A stretch of DNA of 64,000 bases, taken from the NCBI RefSeq assembly GCF_932526225.1, contig NC_064043.1, forward strand, positions 13,390,085 to 13,454,084, in the 5' to 3' direction. The position numbers and the translations under genes are program-made. This document shows, piece after piece, positions 1 through 12,420 of this stretch. The notes under the pieces are model-generated. The model did no database searches. It was given only the letters and a program-made list of their open reading frames with translations, and had not been told where the DNA came from. The DNA comes from Nematostella vectensis (taxonomy: Eukaryota; Cnidaria; Anthozoa; Actiniaria; Edwardsiidae). The stretch's first letter is position 1; each line of letters begins with the position of its first letter.

Positions 1-3000
1 GTTCTTGGCCGTTGTCTTTCCCGACTTCTCAAACTCGCCCTTTTCTATCGTAACGTACACATCGTTTCGCACATCACCTAAGAATAAATTAAATAAATTG
101 GGGAAGGTATTAACTCTCGTTGCAGCTGGAACGCTGGATTTTGAGAGCGCAGATTCAGATGTGGTCGAGTTGAAGACATGGGAAGGCACCTCAGGCGTGT
201 CTGACCACGGATCACATCTTGGTCGAAATTGTTGGTTTTGTGGAGGGAGGAAAACCGAAAGAAAGAGGGAAAGATCCTTGGAGCAGAGGCGATACCAACA
301 AACTCCACTCGCGTCGGAACCGGGACTCGAACCCGGAACCCAGTGGTGAGAGGCACAGGCACTACAGAGCGACCGGGAAACCTGTGGTGAGAGGCACAGG
401 CACTACAGAGCGACCGGGAAACCTGTGGTGAGAGGCACGGGCACTACAGAGCGGCCGGGAAACCTGTGGTGAGAGGCACAGGCACTACAGAGCGACCGGG
501 AAACCTGTGGTGAGAGGCACAGGCACTACAGAGCGACGCTGCTTGCGGATATGCAGTGGATCATATTTTTGCGCTTTAAGTGCTGTTAATTTAGGAATGC
601 GTTAGGGTGTAATTAAAAGCAATATAGTTCTTTTGCCTTTTCTTTTATCCTGTATTGATGTTTTGCAAATTTTTCAAATGGTTTTGCGGTTTTCCATCAC
701 CCCTCTCTTCCCTTGAATGTCCCCATCACATGTACGCCTGCTCTACCTGGCATGATAATTTCTGGAAAACCAAGTTTCCTGGCAACAGCAATACCCTCTG
801 GGAACAGTAACGGGTTCTCTTGTTGGATCTGAAAAAAAAAACAATCAGACGAATCCTAGTTATTTCCAATAATCTGGTCTCCTGCTGTATTAGACCATGA
901 ATGGGGCAATTCAGCTTTACCTTTTCCAATTCGCCATGGAGTAGGCGCATGGAAACATAGATGCCTAGAAATAAAAGAACATCTCAATTTGTCTTAGAAA
1001 ATAAAAGAGGAGTGAAAAAACAAAATTCACATTGGGTTCTGATGGCTTTGCATACTCTCATGTCACAAGAACATGACGACATACCTGTACTGGACTCTGG
1101 TAATCCATTTTTAGACTGCAATTTCTTTATGATACTTTCATGAATGGTTAGGAACTCTGTTTCACTTGTGCTGCAAAGAAGGAAGCCAAGACAATTGACC
1201 AACCAAATTCGAGTTTCCACGAATGAAAAGCCTTTAGCTTTTTTCACTTACCAACATTTAGACTGCTTGGGATATTTTGAAAGTCATATGCACAACATTA
1301 GATTGAACTTGGTGGACTTACAATTGGATGGGCATAAAGAGTTCACTGTTCTCAATTTCTTCTTTTCCTTGTAATAGGTCCACAATATCCAGCACTGGAA
1401 GAAAGGAATAAATGTGGATAAGATGCAATGAGCGGGTTTGATGAATATCTGGATAAGATGAATAAAGCCATGGGATTAATATCTGGACAACATGCAATGA
1501 AGGAATGGAATAATTATCTGGACAAGATCCAATGAAGGAATGGGGTGAACATCTCGATAAGATGATATGAAGGAATGGGGTGAACATCTCGATAAGATGA
1601 TATGAAGGAATGGGGTGAACATCTCGATAAGATGATATGAAGGAATGGGGTGAACATCTCGATAAGATGATATGAAGAAATGGGGTGAATATCTGGACAA
1701 GATGCAATGAAGGAATGGGGTGAACATCTCGATAAGATGATATGAAGGAATGGGGTGAACATCTCGATAAGATGATATGAAGGAATGGGGTGAACATCTC
1801 GATAAGATGATATGAAGGAATGGGGTGAACATCTCGATAAGATGATATGAAGGAATGGGGTGAACATCTCGATAAGATGATATGAAGGAATGGGGTGAAT
1901 ATCTTGACAAGAAGCAATGAAGGAATGGGGTGAACATCTCGATAAGATGAAATGAAGGAATGGGGTGAACATCTCGATAAGATGATATGAAGGAATGGGG
2001 TGAACATCTCGATAAGATGATATGAAGGAATGTGGTGAATATCTTGACAAGATGCAATGAAGGAATGGGGTGAACATCTCGATAAGATGAAATGAAGGAA
2101 TGGGGTGAACATCTCGATAAGATGATATGAAGGAATGGGGTGAACATCTCGATAAGATGATATGAAGGAATGTGGTGAATATCTTGACAAGATGCAATGA
2201 AGGAATGGGGTGAACATCTCGATAAGATGAAATGAAGGAATGGGGTGAACATCTCGATAAGATGAAATGAAGGAATGGGGTGAGCATCTCGATAAGATGA
2301 TATGAAGGAATGGGGTGAACATCTCGATAAGATGATATGAAGGAATGTGGTGAATATCTTGACAAGATGAAATGAAGGAATGGGGTGAACATCTCGATAA
2401 GATGATATGAAGGAATGGGGTGAACATCTCGATAAGATGATATGAAGGAATGGGGTGAATATCTTGACAAGATGCAATGAAGGAATGGGGTGAACATCTC
2501 GATAAGATGAAATGAAGGAATGGGGTGAACATCTCGATAAGATGAAATGAAGGAATGGGGTGAATATCTGGACAAGATGCAATGAAGGAATGGGGTGAAT
2601 ATCTGGACAAGATGCAATGAAGGAATGGGGTGAACATCTCGATAAGATGATATGAAGGAATGGGGTGAACATCTCGATAAGATGATATGAAGGAATGGGG
2701 TGAACATCTCGATAAGATGATATGAAGGAATGGGGTGAACATCTCGATAAGATGATATGAAGGAATGGGGTGAATATCTGGACAAGATGCAATGAAGGAA
2801 TGGGGTGAATATCTGGACAAGATGCAATGAAGGAATGGGGTGAACATCTCGATAAGATGATATGAAGGAATGGGGTGAACATCTCGATAAGATGATATGA
2901 AGGAATGGGGTGAATATCTGGACGAGATCCAATGAAAGAGTGGGGTGAATGTCTGGACAAGATGCAATGAAGGAATGGGAATCTTCCCTTACCAGCACAG

Positions 3001-6000
3001 CCATATGGTCTTCTATAGGATACACTTGATACCTTCTTGGATTCAGGGAGCATTTTACCTGGAATAATAGAACGTACAATATGTGACTGCATTAGATATT
3101 CCTCCTGCCTAAACTTGTTTTAACAAAACTTTAAAAAAAGTCAATTGCAGAGAGCAACATTATAGTTTCACTGCATTTCATGGCACTGCATGTTATCGAA
3201 GATGTTTTTCTAAAACTGTTAAGTTTGTTTTGCAATATTTGTGCTATTGGCACAGAGTTTTATGTGACTCTCTGTTTGGCTAATGTCTAACTATTCACAG
3301 AGATTAAAGAATTAAAATTGAAATCTTTGAAACTGCTTATAAAATTGTAATTATACTTTTTCCTTACTTCAGTCCTGCTCCAAGAACATGAATAAGGTAA
3401 CTGAAAGGACTTAATCAAAAGCAGGACCTGAAGAGCTAAGAAATAAGGAATAGCTACTGGCACTCACCAACTCTAATGAGATGGGCGACAAGGTAGGTAT
3501 CCGTGCTTCTAAGCTCCACACTCCCAAGATCCTATAAACAGTCAGATATCATCTATTTATCATCTATTGATATCTCATAGACCCTCATAGCTGATTGGTC
3601 TTACAGTAGTATCTTATGAGTACACGTAATACCTGTGCTGAGCAGGTAAAAGTGAATTTCAAGGTAAAAAGGCCTCTCTGTTTAATTGTGTCTTGGGGTA
3701 AGAACAGGATTCAACAGTCCTGAGAAAACCTTGCGTGCATGCCCACTACACCCCAATCCATCCACCACATCCCTTTCTTTCATTGGAGCCACCACACAAA
3801 TTTAACGAGCTTCAGTAACCATTCTATGGAATCAAAGTTTGATTTAATGTTTTTGATATGGACGTAGACAGGCAGAGAAGTCACCTGTAAGTTATTTTTG
3901 CATAATTCAAAGTTTTGAATACCGCATCCTGACTCACAAACAAAGCAGAAACCAGTAGTATACTTATTGATAGATATTTATCATGAAATCCAACGTGTTC
4001 ATGCAGTAACATATAAACCCTGTTATGAAAACCTGTTACTTACAGTGAAAACACAGGTGGAGTTGCTGACTTTCTGCAGTTGATTAACCTTCTGATTGCT
4101 GAAGTGTTTACCAATTGACACCATAAAACGCTCACTGAAAAAATAAAATAAAGAGAAATAGTTAATGTTGCTGGTTGTCAAAAGAAATAGGCAATTAGAT
4201 CTGGCACAAAAGGAGCACGACTTACTGTATGAATCGGGCCTAAAACCTACCTGAAGAACTTTGAACTTTTGCCATTGTAGAGAGAGAAGAAGACCTCACA
4301 ACTCTCCTCCACATTACACATAAAACTGTTCATGTTAAAGTAGATATGATGCTGGGTGGTGACATTCTTGGTCTTGGCCTTGGGGGCACGCTTGATTGTG
4401 CCTCTTGACTGGAAAATCAGAAGGGGACGAAAAATTTACCCAGCCCTAAAAAGTTTCAAAGGCTACAGATGTTTGTAATTAGTTTACATTAAAAATATAG
4501 AAAAATTAAGAGTTTAAAAATAATTCAGTTGAAGAATTATCTCCTTCCCTCTCATTATAGAGGGATGATTAGAAGATAGGCTTCTATTCTGAGTATAACC
4601 TTAAGGGAAAATCCCCCTCCCTTTCACCTTATTTCCCAAATGAATGCTCACCGTTACTGTGTTGCTTGCTTCTTCACTATCCAAATGCTGGAAATGCAAC
4701 AAAATCACATTTGTGCTACAAACCACATAGCTAACACAGGTTGTAGTTTAAGCAAAATCAGCTAAAACGTTATATGTGAATGTACATACCACTTGATATA
4801 GATGAACCACACTACACGAATCAGCATCAACCATTTCTCCATTTATTCTTGGCACTAGGTCAAGCCCCATCTTACTGCAAAGTTGATATTTTTACATGGT
4901 CACCTTACATGGTACCATTGTTAGTCTGAAAAGCCGGCTAGAAATTTTTATATTTAAAGCTGCATGGATGGTCATAACTCACCTCTCAGTGACTAATAGT
5001 AGACAACTTGATTTTATTTCTGGATATTTTGGATGGTCTTTTATGGCCAAAACACGGAATCTACAGGTTGTTACTATTATAAACATGATAATAGTGCAGT
5101 TTTTGTTATGGTACCTGTTTCCCCAATCAATATTATGAATTGCTTTCTCTTTGATCTCATCCATTTGATCCTGCAAAGAAAAAAAAACAGGTCACTCATA
5201 AGTTATACAGTTTTAAATATTAGAGCATTAGTAGAAGTATTAGTACAAATTTTAAATATAAAAGTACAGTGCCATCATATCAGTGACAGTAGAGGGGGGA
5301 GGGGGTGGGGACGGAGCGGCACCATACTATGCACAACCTGTGGAGAGTAGAAGTATTTTTGTTACAGAAAGTGTATAACATCAAGCATACATATTTGATT
5401 CCTTTGCCTTCCAATTAGAACATTAATGTTCTGTGTGCAATTGAAACTTTTCTTGAATTCAAAGCTCAAGTTCAATTGCACAGGTGCAATCTCGCAGTTC
5501 GCATCTATACCGTCATTCCTACTGTGCAATGTTCGCTCCGTAGCTCCAAAAATTGACGAACTGGACTGTGTTGCGAAACTCAACCACGCTGATGTCTTAA
5601 GCGTAACCGAGACATGGCTCTCTGATGATATTCCCGACTCGGCTGTCTCATTGCAAGATTACATTCTGTTCCGGAAAGACCGTCCCAATCGCATAGGCGG
5701 AGGGCTTGCCCTCTACATACGGAGTGATATCAAGTGTAAGCGACTTTATGATGTTGAACTTGGGAACGAGGTGAAAAAGCTTAAGGACACCAATACGCGA
5801 AGGTGGTGGAGGGAAGTTAAAAACCTAACAGGACAGTCAATGAGCCAAGGGGAATGGTATAAACAGTTAATAGACGATTCCTCCATCGCCAGCGTGGATA
5901 ATCTGTGTAAGAAGATCAACGAGTTCTTCGTCCAGCTAACGTCTGATTTTAGACCTCTGTTACCCCACGACGTCACAGCCATTGTTGTTCCTGATGTCCC

Positions 6001-9000
6001 GGATCATTTCCTGGTATCATCGTATGAGACTTATAAGTCTTTGCAAGGGATTCTCACCAACAAGGCACCTGGACTGGATGGGATCCCAGCCCTTATTCTG
6101 AAAATGTTTGCATTCGGACTGTCACCTATAGTAGCTGAGTTATACAACACATCACTAAAGGAAGGTCACCTCCCGGGTCTGTTGAAGTCGGCCAACGTGC
6201 GCCCCCTGCCTAAACTGAGCCCTCCTAAGAGCATCGAAACCGGCATACGGCCGATCTCACTCACATGTCATCTTGCCAAAGCAATGGAAGGCTTCACTCT
6301 ATCCAGATCTTTTCCAGGTACCGTGCAACACCTAGACACGAAGCAATTTGCGGTGGCTGGGAAATCGTGCCAACACGCTATTGTGTACCTCCTGCACTTG
6401 ACACTAGAGGCTTTAGACCGAGGCGGCGTATGGGTGCGGTGGTTCTTTGCTGACTTTAAGAAAGGATTTGACCTAATAGACCACCACATCCTGTTAAATA
6501 AGCTTTGTAGCCTAGATATCCACCCCTGTCTACTCAGGTGGATTGCTTCCTTTTTAGAAGGTAGAACCCAGGTAGTAAGCATAGCATCCTCAACATCACC
6601 ACCACTCAACCTCAATGGAGGAATACCACAGGGAACACGTCTAGGTCCTATTCTATTCGCAGTTATGGTCAATGACCTTATCCGCTGCTGGCTTCCACGC
6701 GCGAAGTTCGTCGACGACCTTACAGCTATTGAAATTATTCCCAGAAACGCGCCACCCACCTTACCATTTATAGTATCGCAGGTCCAATCGTTCGCAACTA
6801 GCAATAATATGTGTCTGAATCCTACAAAATGCAAAGTAATGGCTTTTGATTTTTTGCACTATAATAGTTTTCAATGTCCTCCTATTGCGACCGGTGGTAC
6901 CATCTTAGAAGAAGTCAAGTCCTTTAAATTTCTCGGGGTCTTCATTACTCACGACTTGACGCGGGAGGTACATTGTGACTCTATAGTGAAAAAAGCAAAC
7001 CGGCACCTGTATTCTATAAGGCAGCTGAAGCGCTGTGGCGTGTCTACTGATAACATTATAGTGGTTTATCGCTCCCTTGTGCGATCCACGCTCAAGTACG
7101 CAAGCGTCGTTTTCGCAGACCTGCCACGCTACCTTTCTGATTCATTGGAGAGAGTCCAGAAATGCGCCCTCGCCATTATCTATCCGGGCTTGGATTACAA
7201 GGAAGCTCTAACTAGGGCAAACCTAGCCACCCTTGAAGATCGTCGGACTGATGCCTGCTGCAGGTTTATCTCTTGTTTGACACCACAAAATCCAGTGTAC
7301 CGGCTTGTGCAAGACCGCATTGAGGCTACTACCCATAGCTACCAGTTAAGAACGCGCACTGGCAATCACATCAAACCTTTTGCGACCAATAGATTTGGCA
7401 ACTTTGTCACAAACAAACACACGCTGGCCTTGGCTATCTGACTGCCCATACTACATTTATATTTATTATATTGTATCAATTAATCATTATTTATTATATT
7501 TGATATTGGAATCCTGTAATTTAGCTTTTAAGGCTACAAGAGGACTAATAAACGAGTATTATTATTATTCCATGTAACATCTCATTAGCAGTGTAGAGCT
7601 TGGTTACCTGAGTAAGTGTTCCTGACAGCAGTTGTTGACGGTATTCCACCATGTCCCACATGATCTTTCTCAGTGCTACAAACAGCTGGAGCTTGTTTTC
7701 CTGTGAAAACATATTTAAATAATGATCATTACCTTAGAATACAGCATAGGCAGGAGATACCTCCTTCAACCCCCCTCCCCTAAAATGCACCACTTCTGAT
7801 GCTAGTATCTGGCTATCTCCCTAATAGGAAAAGTAAAACACCCCCTGTCATGCTTGTAACAAGTGACCACTGGTACATACAGCCAATGCCCCTGACACAC
7901 TTGTAACAAGTACCCCCTGAGAGCAATCGCTAGGGAAGTCCATCATGCTCTGTTAGGCATGATTCATAAGTTGCGCTCCTGCCATGCCAAATCTAATGGC
8001 CTATTTGTATCAACACAAATACATTGGGTTCAGTGTTGTTTCAGATGTCTCACTAAATAGGTCATGTCAATAGGTTGAGAGCAGTAAAACTTGCCTTGAT
8101 GCAGGGTTTCTGTTGTACAAAATAAAAACAAATATGGGATTTGCTTCAACACATCAGAAGCTCAAAATTTGAATCGGTCTTGTGATTTTGCTGTGCAGCA
8201 TGACTGATGGGGCAGCACTTATGTTGTGCTGTGGTAAACTCAATTCTGCCGTGCCAAACTTAATTGATTTAACCCTTTCATTACTATTATGCCCGGAGGT
8301 GCCTGTAAAATATAGGCCCAGCTCCAAAACGTCAGAAATGCAAACCAAACATCACCAGACTGGCATAGATAACCTTCAAAAGGGCATCCAAGCAATGTAA
8401 TAGAATGGACTCTATTGTCAAAATATCAACCTTGATTTATTACCAATTCGTAAACAAATGCTTAAACCTGGAAACATTTCTTACCAAAAAAGACACAAAA
8501 TTCTGAACTACAAATAGAGACAAGCAAACACAGATCAAGTCACCAATAGATACCTTTATTGCACTCTGTCAGGTCCAATTTTACAGCCATCAGCCACAAT
8601 AATCAATGCTAAAACCTCCATTAGAAGTCACCATCTTTAGGCTAAATTGCATGCCTGCACTGCATCATGGGAGTCTTGGAAACACCTTGACGGACAGGCG
8701 GGAAAACTCCTCCACCATAATCATAAAAGTTTTTTTATAAGTCTCTTTGCCCCAAAGCCAAACAAAACATTCCCAGGTCCAAGGAACCCAGAATAAGCCT
8801 GAAAACAATTTTTGAAAAAGGTTGGGTAGCAAAGATGGTCCACATTGGAGAGTATGAGGCCATTAACTAGAAAATTCCTTTCTCACTCGGTGAAGCCCAA
8901 ACAAGGAATTATCCCATTGAATCAACCTCAGCGTGCAAACATCCATAAGCACAGCATTAATTATGCCCAAATGGACTTTATGATTGTCTTAGGCACTCTC

Positions 9001-10792
9001 CAGATGTTACAAGCAAAACTGTTGTAAGCAACAGGCTGTAGCAGTGCCGTCGCTAGAAAGAAAAGGCACCGCAGTGCATTGTTGGAAACTTCGAGGCATA
9101 CCGCTTGGGTCAGCGGTAGCTTAGCTTAACTGATAGTGTTGGACTTGAGATAGGGGGGAGGTTTCTGTTTTCAGTCTGTTTTTCTAACAATTTTGCTCAA
9201 AAGTACCCAGGAGTGAAAGGGTTAAACATTGAACCATTCATATGCAGAATCAAAACAATTAGATTCGGCATGGTCTCTACCATGCCAGACGTACAAGTCA
9301 CATTGCAACGTATAAATCAGGCCTAAGATTTCTTCTTTACATTTGTATGTTTGTTATACTCACCACATACTGCTGTTTCCATATTGCTGACCACTCCCTC
9401 AACACTGACGTCATCTCCTTTACAATAGCATCCTCCTTCGGAATCACAACTTCATATGATGTCCTGAATTATATTTTTGGGAAGAAGTGAGAATTTTAAG
9501 ATGTGATATATTTTTTGGTTTTTAAAATTCAAATAAAATACCAAACAAACAAGGATTTTAAATGCAAATACATCTGAATCAGGAACACTCGTGCAGGCTA
9601 CTTACCCCCTATAGTCCACATCAGACTCCTTGAGGCAAACATATGATGCTGGAAATATTCCCTTGGAAGTAATATTACCAAAAATAGTTATTCAAATAGA
9701 AATGCTAAGCTCTTTAATTTTTAATAATGCAACTAAAAGAAATGGAAGTAATTCTAGGAAGCCATTTAGAGACAATTTCTTAAACCTATATAAGAAAGAG
9801 CATTAACGAAAAGAATTTAGCTTACACCCCTATCATAATAAGTTTTTATATTAGTCCCTTGAGTAGATTAACAATTCACACTATAAATTCAAATGAGTTA
9901 ACACTGTCATTTGTAGACCAAAAGGTCAAACGCATCTTCTTTAGGAAACATAACAAACGCATCTTCTTTAGGAAAAATAACAAGGCGCAATGTGTAAATA
10001 AAGAGAAATAAATTAACAATATCAAATATTCTGTGGTTGCTTTAAAGAGCTATAATGTCAAACCGGAAATTTCAGAACAGATTATTATATATTAATTAGA
10101 GTAAAATATAGATTAATCATAATTCATAATGTTAACAAATTTTTTCTTACTTTTTGGCTTTTGTTCCGAAGCAGACATCCTCTATACCAGCCTAAAATGT
10201 AAAATAAATATTAGGGTACTTCTCTTACTCAAAACCTTCAACAACTTCCGCTAAACTTGTACATCATTTTACCGCATGAACAACATTTTCAGAATATTGA
10301 TGAATGACTATAAACCGAGGTTATAAATTAGGTCATTTAGACATTTAGTGAAGAAAATAACAAAAGATAAGTAATGCAAGAGTAACGACACAAATAATAT
10401 CAAGCTTATCGACTGTTTGACCCTCACGTGGTTGCATTCTGTGCTCTTGTTAGAGTAGCATTTTAAGGAAATCTAAAGTTGTCAAAAACTCTTTATTTGT
10501 TCTTCAATTAATTGGTGCCTCACCTTCGCAAGCCTCGAAAATGTGAACAGTTTCGCCGACATTGATGCGAAGTCCGTGAGGTGTGTTTCCATCGTAATTA
10601 TGAATCACTGTAAAGAAAGATACATCAAAGAGTCACTTGCAATGATCGTATCAGGCAATAAAGACAAATTCTGACCGCCTTTTGATCTGTTATCTACGGC
10701 TAGCGTGTGCCGAGCCGAGTGGCTCCGCGCGCCAAATCAACATTGGTTTACATACCGACACCATATTTTGCTTTCTCTGTCGCTCTCCACAT
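1..10792 (-). CDS. DOCK4-like: DOCK3/4-type dedicator of cytokinesis, 5' part (18 exons, runs off left edge)
   Basis: Atypical guanine exchange factor for Rac/Rap GTPases that acts with ELMO at the plasma membrane and cytoskeleton. Coding exons in transcript order: 10792-10756, 10607-10524, 10191-10151, 9661-9606, 9463-9364, 7700-7608, 5170-5115, 4874-4790, 4687-4652, 4408-4251, 4134-4044, 3531-3468, 3058-2993, 1394-1322, 1170-1085, 964-921, 828-747, 77-1 (continues outside). All junctions are GT-AG and phase-consistent, giving 443 codons. The start [12 protein letters not shown] leads into an SH3 domain (about residues 10-66, with [15 protein letters not shown] and [13 protein letters not shown]). 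A helical ELMO-binding linker follows ([25 protein letters not shown]). The stretch LDLVPR, then YRRPYGCAV and [12 protein letters not shown], marks the start of the DHR-1 (C2) domain. LDLVPR and RRPYGCAV favour the DOCK3/4 subfamily over DOCK1/2/5. The DHR-2 catalytic domain lies beyond the window. Orthology comes from remembered family sequence, not a search. Confidence 0.94.
90..560 (-). mobile_element. tRNA-derived SINE (Nin-DC-like) with internal amplification
   Basis: Read on the minus strand, a tRNA-like head starts near 545 (GCGTCGCTCTGTAGTG). It reaches a T-arm/B-box with the pol III motif GGGTTCGAGTCCCGG near 317-335, closing with CGACGC, which can pair with the leading GCGTCG. The body downstream contains GGTTTTCCTCCCTCCACAAA, which I recall as typical of the conserved Nin-DC core of eumetazoan SINEs. 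A second copy of the same body lies at about 23625-23835. The element sits in the DOCK intron between exons 77-1 and 828-747. The tRNA head is split from the B-box by the 41-bp array at 343-535. Outer limits are approximate. Confidence 0.65.
343..535. repeat. 41-bp tandem array inside the SINE head (about 4.7 units)
   Basis: Units start with GTGGTGAGAGGCACAGGCAC and contain ACTACAGAGCGACCGGGAAA. Successive starts at 343 and 384 give a 41-bp period, with only one or two base differences among units. The unit covers the D-arm/anticodon side of the tRNA-like head, so the amplification arose within a SINE. Confidence 0.9.
1418..2977. repeat. 35-bp minisatellite filling a DOCK intron (about 45 units)
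   Basis: The unit contains AGGAATGGGGTGAACATCTC followed by GATAAGATGATATGA. Two main variants alternate irregularly (AACATCTCGATAAGATGATA and AATATCTGGACAAGATGCAA). The intron runs from 1395 to 2992, so the array occupies nearly all of it, leaving about 15-25 bp next to each splice site. Because 35 is not a multiple of three and the unit lacks stops on the minus strand, all three minus frames stay open for over 500 codons. That is a by-product of composition, not evidence of coding. Confidence 0.95.
5400..7570 (+). mobile_element. CR1-like non-LTR retrotransposon, 5'-truncated, endonuclease internally deleted
   Basis: One open frame at 5426-7441 (671 codons) lies antisense in the DOCK intron between exons 7700-7608 and 5170-5115. 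It begins with a partial APE-type endonuclease ([19 protein letters not shown] with the catalytic glutamate, [10 protein letters not shown]). After about 100 residues it jumps to the post-endonuclease linker ([12 protein letters not shown]), so roughly half the endonuclease is missing. The reverse transcriptase follows: [26 protein letters not shown] (motif A), [20 protein letters not shown] (motif B), KFVDDLTA (motif C, FVDD instead of FADD/YADD). A downstream (ATT)n-like tail ends near 7570. No stop or frameshift interrupts the frame, so the copy is young, but the endonuclease loss makes autonomous movement unlikely. Confidence 0.9.
8269..9225. mobile_element. piggyBac-type non-autonomous DNA element
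   Basis: The element starts CCCTTTCA at 8273 and ends TGAAAGGG at 9221. It is flanked on both sides by TTAA (8269-8272 and 9222-9225), the hallmark target site of piggyBac transposases. The 949-bp interior has no transposase-like frame. Its right part (8835-9221) recurs in inverted orientation at 32289-32710 inside a TDRD3 intron. It lies in the DOCK intron between exons 9463-9364 and 7700-7608. Confidence 0.75.
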
Positions 10793-11130
10793 TTCTACTG
10801 GAGTGTAGCTAAGTTAAGGTAGAGGCATTGATACCAAAATTCTGTAGGTGGAACACTGTCTCAGCTCCGGTTCCCTCAAGATCGCGAACTTCCTGTAGTA
10901 CTCCCGTCAGCCATTTTGGAGGAAGCCATGTTTGTTTGCATGAGCTTAGCCTCGTTCTGGTGCGAATAGTGGTAGTGCGTGACAGAGCCCTTCATTCAAA
11001 AAAAGATTTTGTTAGAGTTCGAATTCGTAAATGTATACTGGAACAGTGGAATAGCCCCCGAGAACAATAGCGCTTACATATTAGGCATATTTCCTGGTTG
11101 CTGCCTCAATGTATCTTACTGTTTCTAAGA

Positions 11131-11256
11131 TACCATACCATACCATACCATACCATACCATACCATACCATACCATACCATACCATACCATACCATACCA
11201 TACCATACCATACCATACCATACCATACCATACCATACCATACCATCATACCATAC
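11131..11256. repeat. (CCATA)n microsatellite
   Basis: About 25 nearly perfect copies of the pentamer TACCA/CCATA, interrupted once near 11245. The pentamer keeps several frames open but has no coding support. Confidence 0.97.
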
Positions 11257-11848
11257 TTTATTCACACCGTATACATTTTAACGTACATTGGTTTGTGTAG
11301 CTATTACACATTCATAAAAAAAGTGAATAAGAGTACTCTCAGCAGCAGCTCCCCTGTTTCTTGTTTTTCATTTCTTAGTTGAAAACACGCAGAAACAAAC
11401 TTTGCCGCCTTTTTGGCTATTCGTTTCGGTGGATTAGATATTATTAGGGAAAAAATAGCTTGTCCGATTTCTTTTTCGCATATATTCTCCAAGATTTACT
11501 AATCATTTCAATGAATTTTTTTCTTAATTGTGTACATTCTTTGTAGTGAATGCCACAGTGGTACTCGTCTGGGACAGAACGGACACGACTTCTCTTGTAC
11601 TTGTTTGTAGGGTCTGTGATATCTCCCCCTCTCTATTTCTAGATCATGATTACCAATTACTAATGCGCATCAGTTTGCGTTAAGGCACCTGCGGTGGTTC
11701 TGATTCGGGATGTCAAGATTGTTTTCAAATTTTTTATTTGCCCTTATGCAAAGCTTGTTTGCTGTGATATTATCGTAATAAACCTCACTGTGCCAAAGTT
11801 GCAGTTCAATGTCTTCAATTCTTTGTCTTAGCATCCTAGAATGTTTCA

Positions 11849-12420
11849 CAATTATATCATTTCCATTGAGATAGATAGTGGCGAAATATCCACCGAGAGC
11901 CGAAGGCTCGAGGTATTAGATATTTTTAAAGCCACTATCCTCCGAAATGGAAATGGTATAATTGTTTTAGTATATAAAACGAGCTATAGAGCAATTTTCT
12001 TTTCGGAAACACTTGCAAATCGGCTATGACACCCGCCATTTTGCTTAATTCCGGGGCGCAAAAAAAAAATATCCACCTCCAGGGCCATAGCAGGGGGTGG
12101 GGCACTAAGGGGCACGTGCCCCCCACCCCCAAATATTTTCAAAAATTATAAGGGAATGACCAGTATGGGCGTGGCTGTGCCCCAAATATTTTTTTAATGT
12201 TTCTGGATCGTGCCCTTCAATACTTTGAGTCCCTGCTACTGCCCTGACTTCTTAGGAGGTGTATATTTAACAATTATATTATTTCTATTTCTATCCGCCG
12301 AAATGAAAATGGTATAATTGTTTTAGTATATAAAACAAGCTTTAGAGCAATTTTCTTTTCGGAAACACTTGCAAATCTGCTGTTACACCCGCCATTTTGC
12401 TTGATTTCGGGGCGCAAGGA
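11849..12420. mobile_element. Duplicated fold-back (MITE-like) segment
   Basis: Bases 11849-11964 form an imperfect palindrome about 116 bp long: it starts CAATTATATCATTTCC, ends GGAAATGGTATAATTG, and has GATAGTGGC paired with GCCACTATC and a GAGCC/GGCTC centre. A shortened version with the same ends lies at 12271-12320. Both are followed by the same flank (TTTTAGTATATAAAAC to TTCGGGGCGCAA). The unit plus flank was therefore duplicated in direct orientation (11849-12062 and 12271-12420), and the second palindrome lost its middle. Confidence 0.65.

Noticed and set aside
300-560. tRNA gene on the minus strand
   Set aside because: The B-box is good but the head is amplified and the cloverleaf cannot close normally; a related SINE body exists at 23.6 kb.
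1318-3092. Three overlapping minus-strand frames of 521-549 codons
   Set aside because: All three frames are open at once because the 35-bp unit lacks stops. The real coding parts are only the short DOCK exons 3058-2993 and 1394-1322 at the ends.
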